Origin: Actinomycetota bacterium
GTDB taxonomy: Bacteria; Actinomycetota; UBA4738; HRBIN12
Assembly (NCBI GenBank): GCA_040881665.1
Contig: JBBECT010000004.1
Span: 878,303-942,302, forward strand
Length of the DNA: 64,000 bases
Direction of reading: 5' to 3'
Numbering within the stretch: position 1 is the stretch's first letter; each line of letters begins with the position of its first letter. Both the position numbers and the translations under genes were made by a program. Under the pieces are notes generated by a model. That model saw only the letters and a program-made list of their open reading frames with translations, was not told the origin of the DNA and did not search any database. Below are positions 35,955 through 44,672 of the stretch, piece after piece.

Positions 35955-37181
35955 GTGGGTACTGAAGGCTCTATGGACGCTGATGTTCCTTTCTCCCAGC
36001 AGGAGTATGAGCTTCGGCGAGAACACACGAAGAGGCTGATGCGGGAGAGAGGGATCGATGTGTTGTACGTCACCTCTCCGGCCAACCTGTACTACCTAGC
36101 CAACCATGAGTTGATCTGGTACGACGGCAGGACTCCGACCGGACTCGTTCTCTCACAGGAGGGACCCGCCGTTCTTCTCGACGGCACCGATCATCAGGCC
36201 CAAGGTGCGGCGACGACGACACTGATCGATGAGGCGATCTACTTCGAGATCGGAAGCCCGCTTCGTGACGGTGGGCAGGGCCCGTCATCTTTTGCGATGC
36301 CCGAGGTAGATACCGTGGCGACGGCTCTGAAGAAGCTGGGTGTGCGTGGACGTCGGGTGGGCCTCGAATACTGGAGCCGGGCTCCATCCGGCCCCACTCT
36401 TGCGGCGCTCGCGAGCCGTCTCAGAGAGGAAGGCGCCGACGTCGTTGATGGGTCCTTCCTCGTCGACCGTGTTCGGTTCGTCAAGTCTCCACAGGAAGTC
36501 GACTATGTCCGTCGGGCGGCAGAGATCGCAGACACCGCAATGGACGGTGTTCGGTCCTCCATCGACGTCGGCGTCACCGAACTCGAGGTCGCGGCAGAGA
36601 TCTATCGACTCCTCCTGGAACAGGGGGGCGAAGAACCCGCGATTCGCGTGTTGGTCCACTCGGGGCCGAGAAGCTCCCACTACCACGGCCCCTCAACGAC
36701 ACGCCGTATCGGGCCCGAGGAGATGGTCTGGGTAGACTTCTGCGGGGTCTACAAGCGGTATCACGCCGATCTCAGCAGGACCTTCAGCGTCGGGGACTTC
36801 CCGAGAGCCAGAGAGGTGTTGGCGCAGGCGGCCCCGAGCGTCACTCGGCTACTGGAGGCCGTTACCGTTGGCATGCCATTGTCGGAGGCGCAACGGATTG
36901 CTGACGAGTACATCGACCAACAGGGACTCAGGACGGACGTGTGGTGGATCGGCGGCTATTCGCTTGGAGCTGACCTTCCGCCGGATTGGGTCGGCCACAT
37001 CTACCTCGGAGGAGAAACGTTCGAGGAGGCGATGTTCGAGCCCGGAGTTCTCACCAACTACGAGAACCTCTTTGACTTTCCGGAGGAGGGCTGGGGTGGC
37101 GGCTTCATAGACACGATCCTGATGACCGACACCGGCCTGGAGGTGCTGTCGAAGCTTCCCAGGGAGCACAGCGTCATTTGA
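35955..37181 (+). CDS. M24 family hydrolase, creatinase/ectoine-hydrolase-like (second)
   Basis: The product has 408 residues and is a paralogue of 29730-30998. It shares WWIGGYSLGADLPPDWVGHI and the VDFCGVYKRYHADLSRTFSVG block. Here the second Asp of the DxD-type metal site is kept (HADLSRTF), but the HGxG His is again replaced, so metal binding would be incomplete. The N-terminal creatinase domain is present. The GTG start has an AGGGGGG ribosome site; ATG 35985 is another option. It lies between the GntR gene and the transporter binding-protein gene, which fits hydrolysis of the imported compound. Confidence 0.78.
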   Translation: MGTEGSMDADVPFSQQEYELRREHTKRLMRERGIDVLYVTSPANLYYLANHELIWYDGRTPTGLVLSQEGPAVLLDGTDHQAQGAATTTLIDEAIYFEIGSPLRDGGQGPSSFAMPEVDTVATALKKLGVRGRRVGLEYWSRAPSGPTLAALASRLREEGADVVDGSFLVDRVRFVKSPQEVDYVRRAAEIADTAMDGVRSSIDVGVTELEVAAEIYRLLLEQGGEEPAIRVLVHSGPRSSHYHGPSTTRRIGPEEMVWVDFCGVYKRYHADLSRTFSVGDFPRAREVLAQAAPSVTRLLEAVTVGMPLSEAQRIADEYIDQQGLRTDVWWIGGYSLGADLPPDWVGHIYLGGETFEEAMFEPGVLTNYENLFDFPEEGWGGGFIDTILMTDTGLEVLSKLPREHSVI

Positions 37182-37226
37182 GGCATTGGAAGGGGGATGA
37201 AGCGGGTCGGGAACGACTGAACCGTG

Positions 37227-37280
37227 GGCCAATGCCTAAGGAGTCGGCCAATGCCAAGGAGTCGACCAATGCGAAGGAGG
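37227..37280 (+). repeat. Three tandem repeats with ribosome-site cores upstream of the binding-protein gene
   Basis: Three imperfect 17-19-base units, each with CCAATGC followed by AAGGAG, lie at 37227-37245, 37246-37263 and 37264-37280. The last AAGGAGG is the likely ribosome site of the gene at 37288. Each unit also carries an ATG. A 34-codon frame from 37232 reads MPKESANAKESTNAKEG and overlaps the gene start out of frame. Confidence 0.7.
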
Positions 37281-37287
37281 GGATAGC

Positions 37288-38598
37288 ATGGCGTTCCATC
37301 CACGAGAGGGCTGGATCGGGAACGGCCGGCGCGTAGTGAACCGTCGGGAGTTCCTCCGGAGGGCCGCGGCCGCCGGGATCGGGTTCCCGACGGCTGCCGC
37401 GATCCTGGCAGCGTGCGGGGGCGAAGAGGGCGGCAGTGTCGGCGACGACGGGGGCGGGGGCGAGTTGGTGGTCGGCCGGCCCGAGAGCCCGGCCACCCAG
37501 CCGATCTACGACGACAACCCGCCGATCGAGTCCGGGCTGGACGCCGAGCCCGGACCGCTGCGGATCTACAACTGGGCCGACTACCTGTGGGTCCGGGTCC
37601 TGAATGACTTCACGGACGAGTTCGGGGTGGAGGTCGAGCTCACGACCTTCTACAATGAGGAGGAGGCGCTCCGGAAGCTCCGGACGGGGGAGATCCCGGT
37701 CGACGTCTACTTCCCGACCTCGGAGAACATCAGCAAGCTCGTGGCCGGGAAGCTCGTACAACCGCTGAACCACGACTACATCCCCAACCTGCAGGCCAAC
37801 GTCTGGCCGTTCCTCGCGGATCCCTTCTACGACAAGGGCTCGCAGTACACCGTTCCCTACACCGTGTACAAGACCGGGATCGGGTACCGGACCGACATGG
37901 TCGACGAAGGCCTTCTGTCGGAGGGTCCGACCCCCTGGGACGTGTTCTGGAACCCGGCCGTCGAGAATATCGCCGGCCTGTACGACGACATCTCGGAGGC
38001 GATCCAGAGCACGATGTTCCGCAACGGGGTGGAGGTCCACCCGGCCGACGCTAGCCCCGAGGAGATCGCCGCCGCCGGCGACGCGCTGGTGGAGCTCGCC
38101 GACCTCGTGAACATCCGGTACACGATCGACGGCCCGTACGCCAAGCTCCCCGAGGGCACGTTCGGCGTCCATCAGGCCCTGTCGGGCGACATAGTGGCGA
38201 CGCCCTACTACTTCCCGAAGGGCGACGACCCCTCGGTGGCCCGGTACCTGTGGCCGCCGAACGCGACGGCCAACCCGGCGAAGGGGCTGATCGCCAACGA
38301 CACGATGGTGGTCGCGAAGGACGCGGAGCACCCCGTTCTCGCCCACATGTTCCTGAACTACATGCTGGACGAGGCGGTGACGCTGAAGAACTTCAGCTGG
38401 GTCGGCTACCAGCAGCCGCAGAACGGGGTCACCCCCGACAACCTGGTGGCAGATGACTACGTGCCGGAGTGGCTCGAGTCGGCGATCGTCCGCCCCGAGG
38501 ACTTCGAGCACGAGCTCGGTGTGATCCCGGTCCCGCTCGAGCCGGACAAGGAGGCCCTCTGGCTGGACGCCTGGGCGCGGGCACAAGCGGGCGGCTAG
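37288..38598 (+). CDS. ABC transporter substrate-binding protein (PotD-like), Tat/lipoprotein signal
   Basis: The product has 436 residues. The signal region NRREFLRRAAAAGIGFP has a twin-arginine motif, and ILAACGG gives a lipobox Cys near residue 48, so it is probably a Tat-exported lipoprotein. The mature part begins LRIYNWADYLW, the opening of spermidine/putrescine-binding proteins, followed by FGVEVELTTFYNEEEALRKL and GEIPVDVYFPTSENI. It delivers substrate to the permeases at 32822-34665. The substrate could be a polyamine or another cationic or zwitterionic amine. The ATG follows AAGGAGGGG. Confidence 0.87.
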   Translation: MAFHPREGWIGNGRRVVNRREFLRRAAAAGIGFPTAAAILAACGGEEGGSVGDDGGGGELVVGRPESPATQPIYDDNPPIESGLDAEPGPLRIYNWADYLWVRVLNDFTDEFGVEVELTTFYNEEEALRKLRTGEIPVDVYFPTSENISKLVAGKLVQPLNHDYIPNLQANVWPFLADPFYDKGSQYTVPYTVYKTGIGYRTDMVDEGLLSEGPTPWDVFWNPAVENIAGLYDDISEAIQSTMFRNGVEVHPADASPEEIAAAGDALVELADLVNIRYTIDGPYAKLPEGTFGVHQALSGDIVATPYYFPKGDDPSVARYLWPPNATANPAKGLIANDTMVVAKDAEHPVLAHMFLNYMLDEAVTLKNFSWVGYQQPQNGVTPDNLVADDYVPEWLESAIVRPEDFEHELGVIPVPLEPDKEALWLDAWARAQAGG

Positions 38599-38712
38599 GT
38601 GTTGAACTGACGGACATCGTGTACCACATCGGATTCCCGCAGCGAAGGGAGGACCGGTGATCGAGCAAGAGCTCGCGGGGCGGGCGCAACGTCGAGGAGG
38701 TGCGGTCCGCTG

Positions 38713-40827
38713 ATGGCAGCCACGCGCTCGAAGGCTCGGACCGGCCGGGGGAAGCCCGTCCCCCGGCCGGTCCGCGACGGCTGGATCATCGCCATCGACG
38801 TCGGCGGCACCTTCACCGACGCGGTCGCGCTCTCGGGACGGGGCGAGGTCCGGGTGGCGAAGGTGCCGTCCACGCCGAGCGATCCCGCGGTCGGGCTCAC
38901 CGACGCGGTGCGAGAGCTCTCGGACCTGGGCACCCCGCTCTCGCTCGTGCGCTCGGTCTTCCACGGCACGACCGTCGCCACGAACGCGGCGATCACCGGC
39001 CAGCTGGCGCGCGTCGTGTTGCTCGCCACCGAGGGCTACCGCGACGTGCTGTCCTTCCGTCAGGGGGCGCGTCCCGAGCTCTACGACCTGGAGCAGCGCC
39101 GTCCTCGAGAGCTGGTCCGTCGCCGCGACCGGCTCGAGGTGCACGAACGGCTCGCGTGGGACGGCGAGGTCGTCACGCCGCTCACCGACGCCGAGGTCGA
39201 GCGCATCGTGGAAGAGGTCGCGCGTCACGAGCCCGAGGCGATCGCGGTCTCGCTCCTGTTCAGCTACATGAACGACGCGCACGAGCGGAGACTGGGCGAG
39301 GCGCTCGAGCGCCGGTTCCCGGATCTGCCGATCACACTGTCCTCCGCGATCGCGCGGGAGTTCCGCGAGTACCCGCGGACGGCCACGACGGCCCTCAACG
39401 CCGGGCTCCGCCCGATCGTGGGGAGCTACCTCCTCCGCGCGCGGGATTCGCTCCGCGAGCTCGGGGTCCGCCAACCGTTCCTCATCATGCAGTCGAACGG
39501 CGGCAGCGTTCCCGCGGAGCGCGCCGATCAGGAGGCCCATCGTCTCCTGCTGTCGGGCCCGACCGCCGGGGTGGCCGCGTCGATCGACCTCGGTGCGCGC
39601 CACGGGATCGATCGCCTGATCGCCCTCGACATGGGAGGCACCTCGGTCGACGTGTGCCTGATCGCCGACGGCGTTCCGCCGGTCACATCGATGGAGGAGG
39701 TCGACACGCACCCGATCCTCGCGCCGTCGGTGGACCTCGTGACCGTCGGGGCCGGCGGCGGGAGCATCGCGAGCGTGGACGCGGCCGGCCGCCTCCGGGT
39801 GGGGCCGGACAGCGCCGGGGCGGACCCGGGTCCGGCCTCCTACGCGCGGGGCGGCAAGGAGGCCACCCTGACGGACGCCCACGTCGTGGTGGGAACGCTC
39901 GGGGGTGAGACGCCGCTCGCCGGTCGGCTCGCCCTCGACGTCGAGGCGGGCCGCGAGGCGATCGGGCGCGTGGCCGAGGACCTCGGGCTCGAGGTCGACG
40001 AGGCCGGCGAGGGCATCATCGCGGTGGCGATGGCGCACGTCGTCCGCGCGCTCCGTCGCGTGTCGGTGGAGCGGGGGGTCGACCCGAGCGACTACGCGCT
40101 CGTGGCGTTCGGTGGGGCGGGACCCCTGCATGCCGGTCGCCTCCTGCGGGAGATGCGCTTGGGTTCGGTTGTGGTGCCGCGGCACCCGGGGCTGTTCTCG
40201 GCCGCGGGGCTCGTGGCAGCGGACCTGCGGATCGACGAGTCGCAGACGGTCCTCCGGACCGTGGAGCCCGGGGAGACCGACGAGCTTGCGGCCTGGTACC
40301 GGGCCGCGGCGAAGCGGGTGACGGTGCAGCTGCGGGAAGACGGGATCCCGAAGACGAAGATCCGGCTCGTGGGCAGTGCCGACTGTCGCTACCTCGGCCA
40401 GGGGTTCGAGCTGCAGGTGCCGCTGCGGGGCCTGACCCCGGCCGCCCTTCGACGGCTCGTCGGGGATTTCCACGAGCTGCACGAGCGCACCTACGGACAC
40501 GTTGCCCGCGACGAGGCCGTCGAGCTGGTCACGCTCCGGCTCTCCGGGTTCGGCGGCCTCCCCAGGCCGGAGCGGTTGCCGGTCGCCTCCGGCGGGCGAG
40601 ACCCGGTCCGCGGCGCGGTCGTCGGCGCTCGGCAGGTGCGACTCCCCGGGGGCCGCCGGCGAGGGAAGGTGCCGATCCTGGCCCGGGAGGAGCTCCGGGC
40701 ACGCAACCGGATCGTGGGACCGGCGATCGTTGAGGAGATGGACTCGACGACCGTCCTGCTGCCCGGGCAGACGGCCACGGTGGACCGGGACGGGAACCTT
40801 TGGATCCGGGAAGGAGGCGGACGATGA
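38713..40827 (+). CDS. hyuA: Hydantoinase/oxoprolinase subunit A
   Basis: The product has 704 residues. The ATP-binding fold starts with IIAIDVGGTFTDAVAL (residues 25-40) and VFHGTTVATNAA. A second glycine block LDMGGTSVDVCLI lies in the middle. These are HyuA/5-oxoprolinase/N-methylhydantoinase A features. The enzyme would cleave a cyclic amide in an ATP-dependent reaction. It partners with HyuB, encoded by the overlapping next gene (ATGA). A short frame of 18 codons (38657-38713) precedes it with no recognised role. Confidence 0.9.
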   Translation: MAATRSKARTGRGKPVPRPVRDGWIIAIDVGGTFTDAVALSGRGEVRVAKVPSTPSDPAVGLTDAVRELSDLGTPLSLVRSVFHGTTVATNAAITGQLARVVLLATEGYRDVLSFRQGARPELYDLEQRRPRELVRRRDRLEVHERLAWDGEVVTPLTDAEVERIVEEVARHEPEAIAVSLLFSYMNDAHERRLGEALERRFPDLPITLSSAIAREFREYPRTATTALNAGLRPIVGSYLLRARDSLRELGVRQPFLIMQSNGGSVPAERADQEAHRLLLSGPTAGVAASIDLGARHGIDRLIALDMGGTSVDVCLIADGVPPVTSMEEVDTHPILAPSVDLVTVGAGGGSIASVDAAGRLRVGPDSAGADPGPASYARGGKEATLTDAHVVVGTLGGETPLAGRLALDVEAGREAIGRVAEDLGLEVDEAGEGIIAVAMAHVVRALRRVSVERGVDPSDYALVAFGGAGPLHAGRLLREMRLGSVVVPRHPGLFSAAGLVAADLRIDESQTVLRTVEPGETDELAAWYRAAAKRVTVQLREDGIPKTKIRLVGSADCRYLGQGFELQVPLRGLTPAALRRLVGDFHELHERTYGHVARDEAVELVTLRLSGFGGLPRPERLPVASGGRDPVRGAVVGARQVRLPGGRRRGKVPILAREELRARNRIVGPAIVEEMDSTTVLLPGQTATVDRDGNLWIREGGGR

Positions 40828-42524
40828 CCCGGAGGACCGGACCGGCCCCGAAGCACCCGCGGCGGCGAGCCGCCCGCGGCACCGCTCGGCTCGATCCGAT
40901 CACGTTCGAGTTGGTCCATGCGCAGCTCCTCTCCGCCGCGGAGGAGATGGGAAGCCTGATGAAGCGCTCGAGCTTCAGCCCGATCATCCGCGAGATGGCC
41001 GACTTCAGCTGCGCGCTCTTCAATGCAGAAGGCGACCTCGTCGCGCAGGCCGACTTCATTCCGGCGCAGCTCGGCGCGATGTCGCTCGTGGTGAAGTCGA
41101 CGCTCTCCCGCTGGCGGGACACCCTGCGGCCCGGCGACGCGTTCATCGCGAACCACCCGTACGAGGGCTGCATGCATACGCCGGACATCAACATCCTGCT
41201 GCCGGTCTTCATCGGGGAACGGCTGTTCGCCTGGACCGGGTCGACCGCGCACCACATCGACGTCGGCGGCGTGAACCCCGGCACCGAGGGGCCCGACCTC
41301 CGCGAGCTGTACGCGGAGGGTCTCGTCATGGCGCCGGTGCACCTCTACCGGGGCGGGCAGGAGGACCCCGACCTCTTCTCCGTGATCACCGAGAACGTCC
41401 GCGCCAAGATCACGACGATCGCGGACCTCCGCGCGCAGCGGGCCTCCTGCGAGCTGGGGCGTCGGCGGCTCGAGGAGGCGGTGGAGCGGTACGGAGCGAG
41501 CACCGTCGAGACGGCGTTCGCCCAGGCCCTCGATCACGTCGAGCGCGCGGCCCGTGCCGCGTTGCGGGACCTGCCGGACGGTGAGGGGGAGGCGGAAGGG
41601 TTCCTCGACGACGACGGGGCGGGCGGCCCTCCGACGCGGATCCACGCCCGGCTCGTCAAGCGTGGGGACCGCCTCACCGTCGACCTGTCGGGAACCGCCC
41701 CCCAGATCCCCGGGGCCCTCAACGTCCCGTGGGCCAGCACCCGGGCCGTGATCGTGTATCTGCTCCGAGCGGTCACCGACCCGGCGATGACCACGAACGA
41801 CGGGGCCCTGCGCGCGGTCGACATCGTGTGCCCGAGGGGCAACGTGCTGAACCCCAACCCGCCCGCGGCGGTCTCGGTCCGCCACAACACCTGTCAGCGG
41901 CTCGCGGAGACCCTCATCCGGGCCGCGTCGCAGATCTGGCCGGAGAAGGCGGTGGCGAGCGGGACGGTCGCGTTCTTCGACGTGAACCTCGACAGCGTGT
42001 CCCCGAAGACCGGTCGGCCGTCGGTGATGATGGACGTCGTCGGCGGTGGGACCGGCGGACATCGTTTCGACGACGGCCTCGACGGCGTGGACACCTACAT
42101 GTCGAACGTCGTGCTGCTGCCAACCGAGGTGGCCGAGGCCGAGTACGCCGTTCGCCTCCGCAGGACCGAGCTGGTTCCCGGGTCCCAGGGGCTCGGCGAG
42201 CACGACGGGGGCCTTGGGATCCGGCGCGAGTACGAGGTGCTCGACTTCGCCCAGATCGCCACCGTGTACGGGGAGCAGACCGACCCCCGGTTCGCGCCGA
42301 CCGGCGTGCTCGGGGGGACGGGCGGCGCGCCGACCAGGATCTCGATCTTCGACCCGGAGGGCCGGGAGATGGACGTCCCCACGAAGGTGACGCTCGAGCT
42401 GCCGGCCGGCTCGATCGTCCGGGTCGAGACGAGCGGAGGCGGCGGCTTCGGGGACCCGGCGAACCGCGACCCGGACCGCCGCCGCGCGGACGAGGAGGAC
42501 GGCCGGCTGCCCACCGCCACCTGA
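40824..42524 (+). CDS. hyuB: Hydantoinase/oxoprolinase subunit B
   Basis: The product has 566 residues. Family blocks are MKRSSFSPIIREMADFSCAL near residue 38 and IANHPYEGCMHTPDINIL, followed by WTGSTAHHIDVGG with probable metal-binding His and Asp residues. The C-terminal GSIVRVETSGGGGFGDP is the family ending. It works with HyuA in ATP-dependent opening of hydantoin- or oxoproline-type rings. The ATG start overlaps the hyuA stop and has AAGGAGG upstream. The exact ring substrate is not predictable. Confidence 0.9.
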   Translation: MTRRTGPAPKHPRRRAARGTARLDPITFELVHAQLLSAAEEMGSLMKRSSFSPIIREMADFSCALFNAEGDLVAQADFIPAQLGAMSLVVKSTLSRWRDTLRPGDAFIANHPYEGCMHTPDINILLPVFIGERLFAWTGSTAHHIDVGGVNPGTEGPDLRELYAEGLVMAPVHLYRGGQEDPDLFSVITENVRAKITTIADLRAQRASCELGRRRLEEAVERYGASTVETAFAQALDHVERAARAALRDLPDGEGEAEGFLDDDGAGGPPTRIHARLVKRGDRLTVDLSGTAPQIPGALNVPWASTRAVIVYLLRAVTDPAMTTNDGALRAVDIVCPRGNVLNPNPPAAVSVRHNTCQRLAETLIRAASQIWPEKAVASGTVAFFDVNLDSVSPKTGRPSVMMDVVGGGTGGHRFDDGLDGVDTYMSNVVLLPTEVAEAEYAVRLRRTELVPGSQGLGEHDGGLGIRREYEVLDFAQIATVYGEQTDPRFAPTGVLGGTGGAPTRISIFDPEGREMDVPTKVTLELPAGSIVRVETSGGGGFGDPANRDPDRRRADEEDGRLPTAT

Positions 42525-42578
42525 CGGTCGCCGAGGTTGCCCGGGGACGCGGCCCCGGTCGGATGACCGGCGCGGCCC

Positions 42579-43367
42579 CTACCCCTCGCGCGCGGCCACG
42601 GCACCCTCTCGGCGGGGACACCGAAGGGGAGGAGGCGCAGGAGTGACGAGAGCACGGATACGATCGGCGAGGTGATGACGACGGACGTGGGTGGTTCGAG
42701 ATGCTCCGGGCCGAACGAGTCGGACGAGTAGTGGGTCGCCGACGTCCTGGCCTCCGCTCGATGACCAAGGTCGATCCCTTGAGGAAGGCGAGGACCCGAA
42801 AGGAGCTACTCGCTCAGCCAAGCTAAGTCCTCTGGCTCGAAAGTCCGCTAACGAATCGATCGCTCGGGCAGCGACCTGCAGTGCCTCCTTCTCACGCACC
42901 CGCCGCATGAGGCGGGCGAGATCGTTCCGGGTGAACTTCCACCACCTCAGCTGTGATTCCCGGAAAGGTTCGGTAGCGTCTCGTACATCCGGGATGCCAG
43001 CCACGAGTCCCCAGATCACCGCGTCCTGGATGCGACTGAGCGCGACGAGGAACGGTTCGAACGGACCGGGATCCATCGGCTCATCTGCGAGTTCGGCTTC
43101 GCGCGCGAGGAACTCTTCCAGGCCGAGCTTTCCCCCGTCGGGGCCGACGAGCCTCCCGGCGCCTCCCGGCGCTTGCGGTCGCGACCGATCTCTCGAACGA
43201 CGGCGCTCCTCCGTCGGGCTCGGCCTGCTCGAACTCAGAGCATCAACACTTGAGCGCAGCTGTGGGCGTGCCGCAGCGTCGGTCGGAAGCTCGTTCCCCG
43301 AACATGCGGCACACGGTCGGCACCATCTTTCGGCATCTTCATAGTGAAGTCCACCTGTGGTCTCCAT
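42579..43367 (-). CDS. Unknown protein, possibly decayed
   Basis: A 262-codon minus-strand frame fills most of the 950 bases between hyuB and the GcvT-like gene. Only the middle, about 42830-43150, looks like a real soluble helical protein (FLVALSRIQDAVIWGLVAGI, then FRESQLRWWKFTRNDLARLM). The flanks are Ser/Arg-rich and low in complexity, as expected of non-coding GC-rich DNA. No family is recognised. It may be a decayed gene. Nothing else is seen in this stretch except the operator-like site at 43399. Confidence 0.3.
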   Translation of the reverse strand: METTGGLHYEDAERWCRPCAACSGNELPTDAAARPQLRSSVDALSSSRPSPTEERRRSRDRSRPQAPGGAGRLVGPDGGKLGLEEFLAREAELADEPMDPGPFEPFLVALSRIQDAVIWGLVAGIPDVRDATEPFRESQLRWWKFTRNDLARLMRRVREKEALQVAARAIDSLADFRARGLSLAERVAPFGSSPSSRDRPWSSSGGQDVGDPLLVRLVRPGASRTTHVRRHHLADRIRALVTPAPPPLRCPRREGAVAAREG

Positions 43368-43396
43368 TGACGACGGGGGAAGCTCGAAGATACTGT

Positions 43397-43410
43397 AACG
43401 AACGTTCGAT
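43397..43410. promoter_or_regulatory. Palindromic TetR-type operator candidate
   Basis: CGAACGTTCG is a perfect 10-base palindrome extended to AACGAACGTTCGAT, typical of TetR-family sites. It lies 70 bases upstream of the GcvT-like gene. A related half, TAACGAAC, occurs on the minus strand at about 47244-47252 in the divergent region near the TetR gene at 46379. Confidence 0.5.
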
Positions 43411-43479
43411 TCGATGGGCGTTTCGCGACGTGCGGGTCACGCGTGACAGACCAGGTTGAACCGAGCCAGGGGGTGGGAG

Positions 43480-44577
43480 ATGGGACAGGAAGAGCCGATC
43501 AAAACTGCTCTGCACGATGTGCAGAAGGCGATGGGGGCGAGCTTCGCTGCGGAGGGCGGTTGGTACTGGCTCGACGGCTTCGGAGACGTTCCCGGCGAGT
43601 ACCGGGCGGTCCGTGAGGGCGTCGGTGTGTGGGACATGTCGCCGCTCATCAAGTGGGAGTGGCGAGGGTCCGATGCCGCGGCGGCGATCCAGCGCGTCTT
43701 CTCGAACGACACTCCCGGCATGGAGGTCGGACAGGTCCGCTACGGCGGCTTCCTGGATGCCGAGGGAAACCTCGTGGACGACGGCACCGTCTTCCGGCTC
43801 GCCGACGACCACTTCTGGGTCATGACGAACGGCATGGACCTGGCAAAGTTCTTCGCGGGGGCGACCGGCGGTCTGGACGTGGGGATCGAGCACGTGACCC
43901 ACGACATGCCGAACTTCCAGGTACAGGGTCCGGGGTCGAGGGACCTGCTCAGCAAGCTCACCGACGCTGACCTGAGCGGCCTTGGCTACTTCCGCTTCCG
44001 CCCTGAGCTGACGCAGGTCGGCGGCGTCCCGGCCTGGATCTCGCGGACCGGGTTCTCAGGGGAGCTCGGCTACGAGCTGTTCGTCCGGCGTGACGACGCC
44101 GAAGCCCTGTGGAACGCGCTGGTCGCCTCGGGCGCGAAGCTGTACGGCAACTCGGCGATCGAGACGTGTCGCATCGAGAGCGGCATGGTCGTGACGGGCT
44201 TCGACTACCAGCCCGGTGCCGGGACGCCGTTCGACGTGGGGCTGGACCGCTTCGTTGCGCTCGGCGCCGACATCCCGGGCCAGAGCCGGCTCGCCGAGGT
44301 CGCCGCGGCGCCGCCGAACCGGTTCAAGACCCTGCGCTGGGACGGGGACGAGCTGCCCGAGTACGGCACCCCGGTCATGAAGGGCGGGGAAGAGGTGGGC
44401 CTCCTCACGTCTCCCACCAACAGCCCCATCTTCGGCCCGATCGGCCTCGCCGTGATCCGGGCCGACGTCGCCGAGGAGGGTGGAAACGTCGAGGTCCAGG
44501 GACCGAACGACACCATATCGGCCACGGTGACCTCCGCGCCGATCTACGACCCGAAGAAGGAACGGGTTCGCATGTGA
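43480..44577 (+). CDS. GcvT-like aminomethyltransferase family protein
   Basis: The product has 365 residues. The folate-binding fold of the glycine cleavage T-protein family is recognised from VWDMSPLIKWEWRGSDAA, the VRYGGFLDAEGNLVDDGTVF block and ISRTGFSGELGYELFV. Members move a one-carbon unit from an N- or S-methyl group to tetrahydrofolate. Here the neighbouring FAD enzymes suggest N-methyl or methylamine-type substrates, though a DmdA-like role cannot be excluded. It is not housekeeping GcvT by context, since gcvH and gcvP are absent. The ATG at 43480 has a GGGGGTGGGAG site; a TTG at 43456 is possible. Confidence 0.82.
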   Translation: MGQEEPIKTALHDVQKAMGASFAAEGGWYWLDGFGDVPGEYRAVREGVGVWDMSPLIKWEWRGSDAAAAIQRVFSNDTPGMEVGQVRYGGFLDAEGNLVDDGTVFRLADDHFWVMTNGMDLAKFFAGATGGLDVGIEHVTHDMPNFQVQGPGSRDLLSKLTDADLSGLGYFRFRPELTQVGGVPAWISRTGFSGELGYELFVRRDDAEALWNALVASGAKLYGNSAIETCRIESGMVVTGFDYQPGAGTPFDVGLDRFVALGADIPGQSRLAEVAAAPPNRFKTLRWDGDELPEYGTPVMKGGEEVGLLTSPTNSPIFGPIGLAVIRADVAEEGGNVEVQGPNDTISATVTSAPIYDPKKERVRM

Positions 44578-44660
44578 CAGAGGTCGCATCGCTCGAGCCC
44601 CGTGTGATCCAGGGTCGGTCACTCGGTGGAACCGCCATCGTCCGGACACCTTCACCTTGA
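44574..44660 (+). CDS. Very short ORF overlapping the GcvT-like stop
   Basis: A GTG overlapping the previous stop opens 28 codons (VTEVASLEPRVIQGRSLGG, then a short tail). The RVIQGRSLGG segment resembles the start of AcnX-type swivelling-domain subunits, so it may be the remnant of a truncated gene. It is too short for a confident call. Confidence 0.25.
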   Translation: MTEVASLEPRVIQGRSLGGTAIVRTPSP

Positions 44661-44672
44661 GGAGTCTTCCGT

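Noticed and set aside
37174-40500. A minus-strand frame of 1108 codons
   Set aside because: It is antisense to the binding-protein and HyuA genes, His/Arg/Asp-rich and low in complexity, as expected of the complement of high-GC coding sequence.
43480-44577. Housekeeping glycine cleavage T-protein
   Set aside because: No gcvH or gcvP is next to it and its partners are FAD oxidases.
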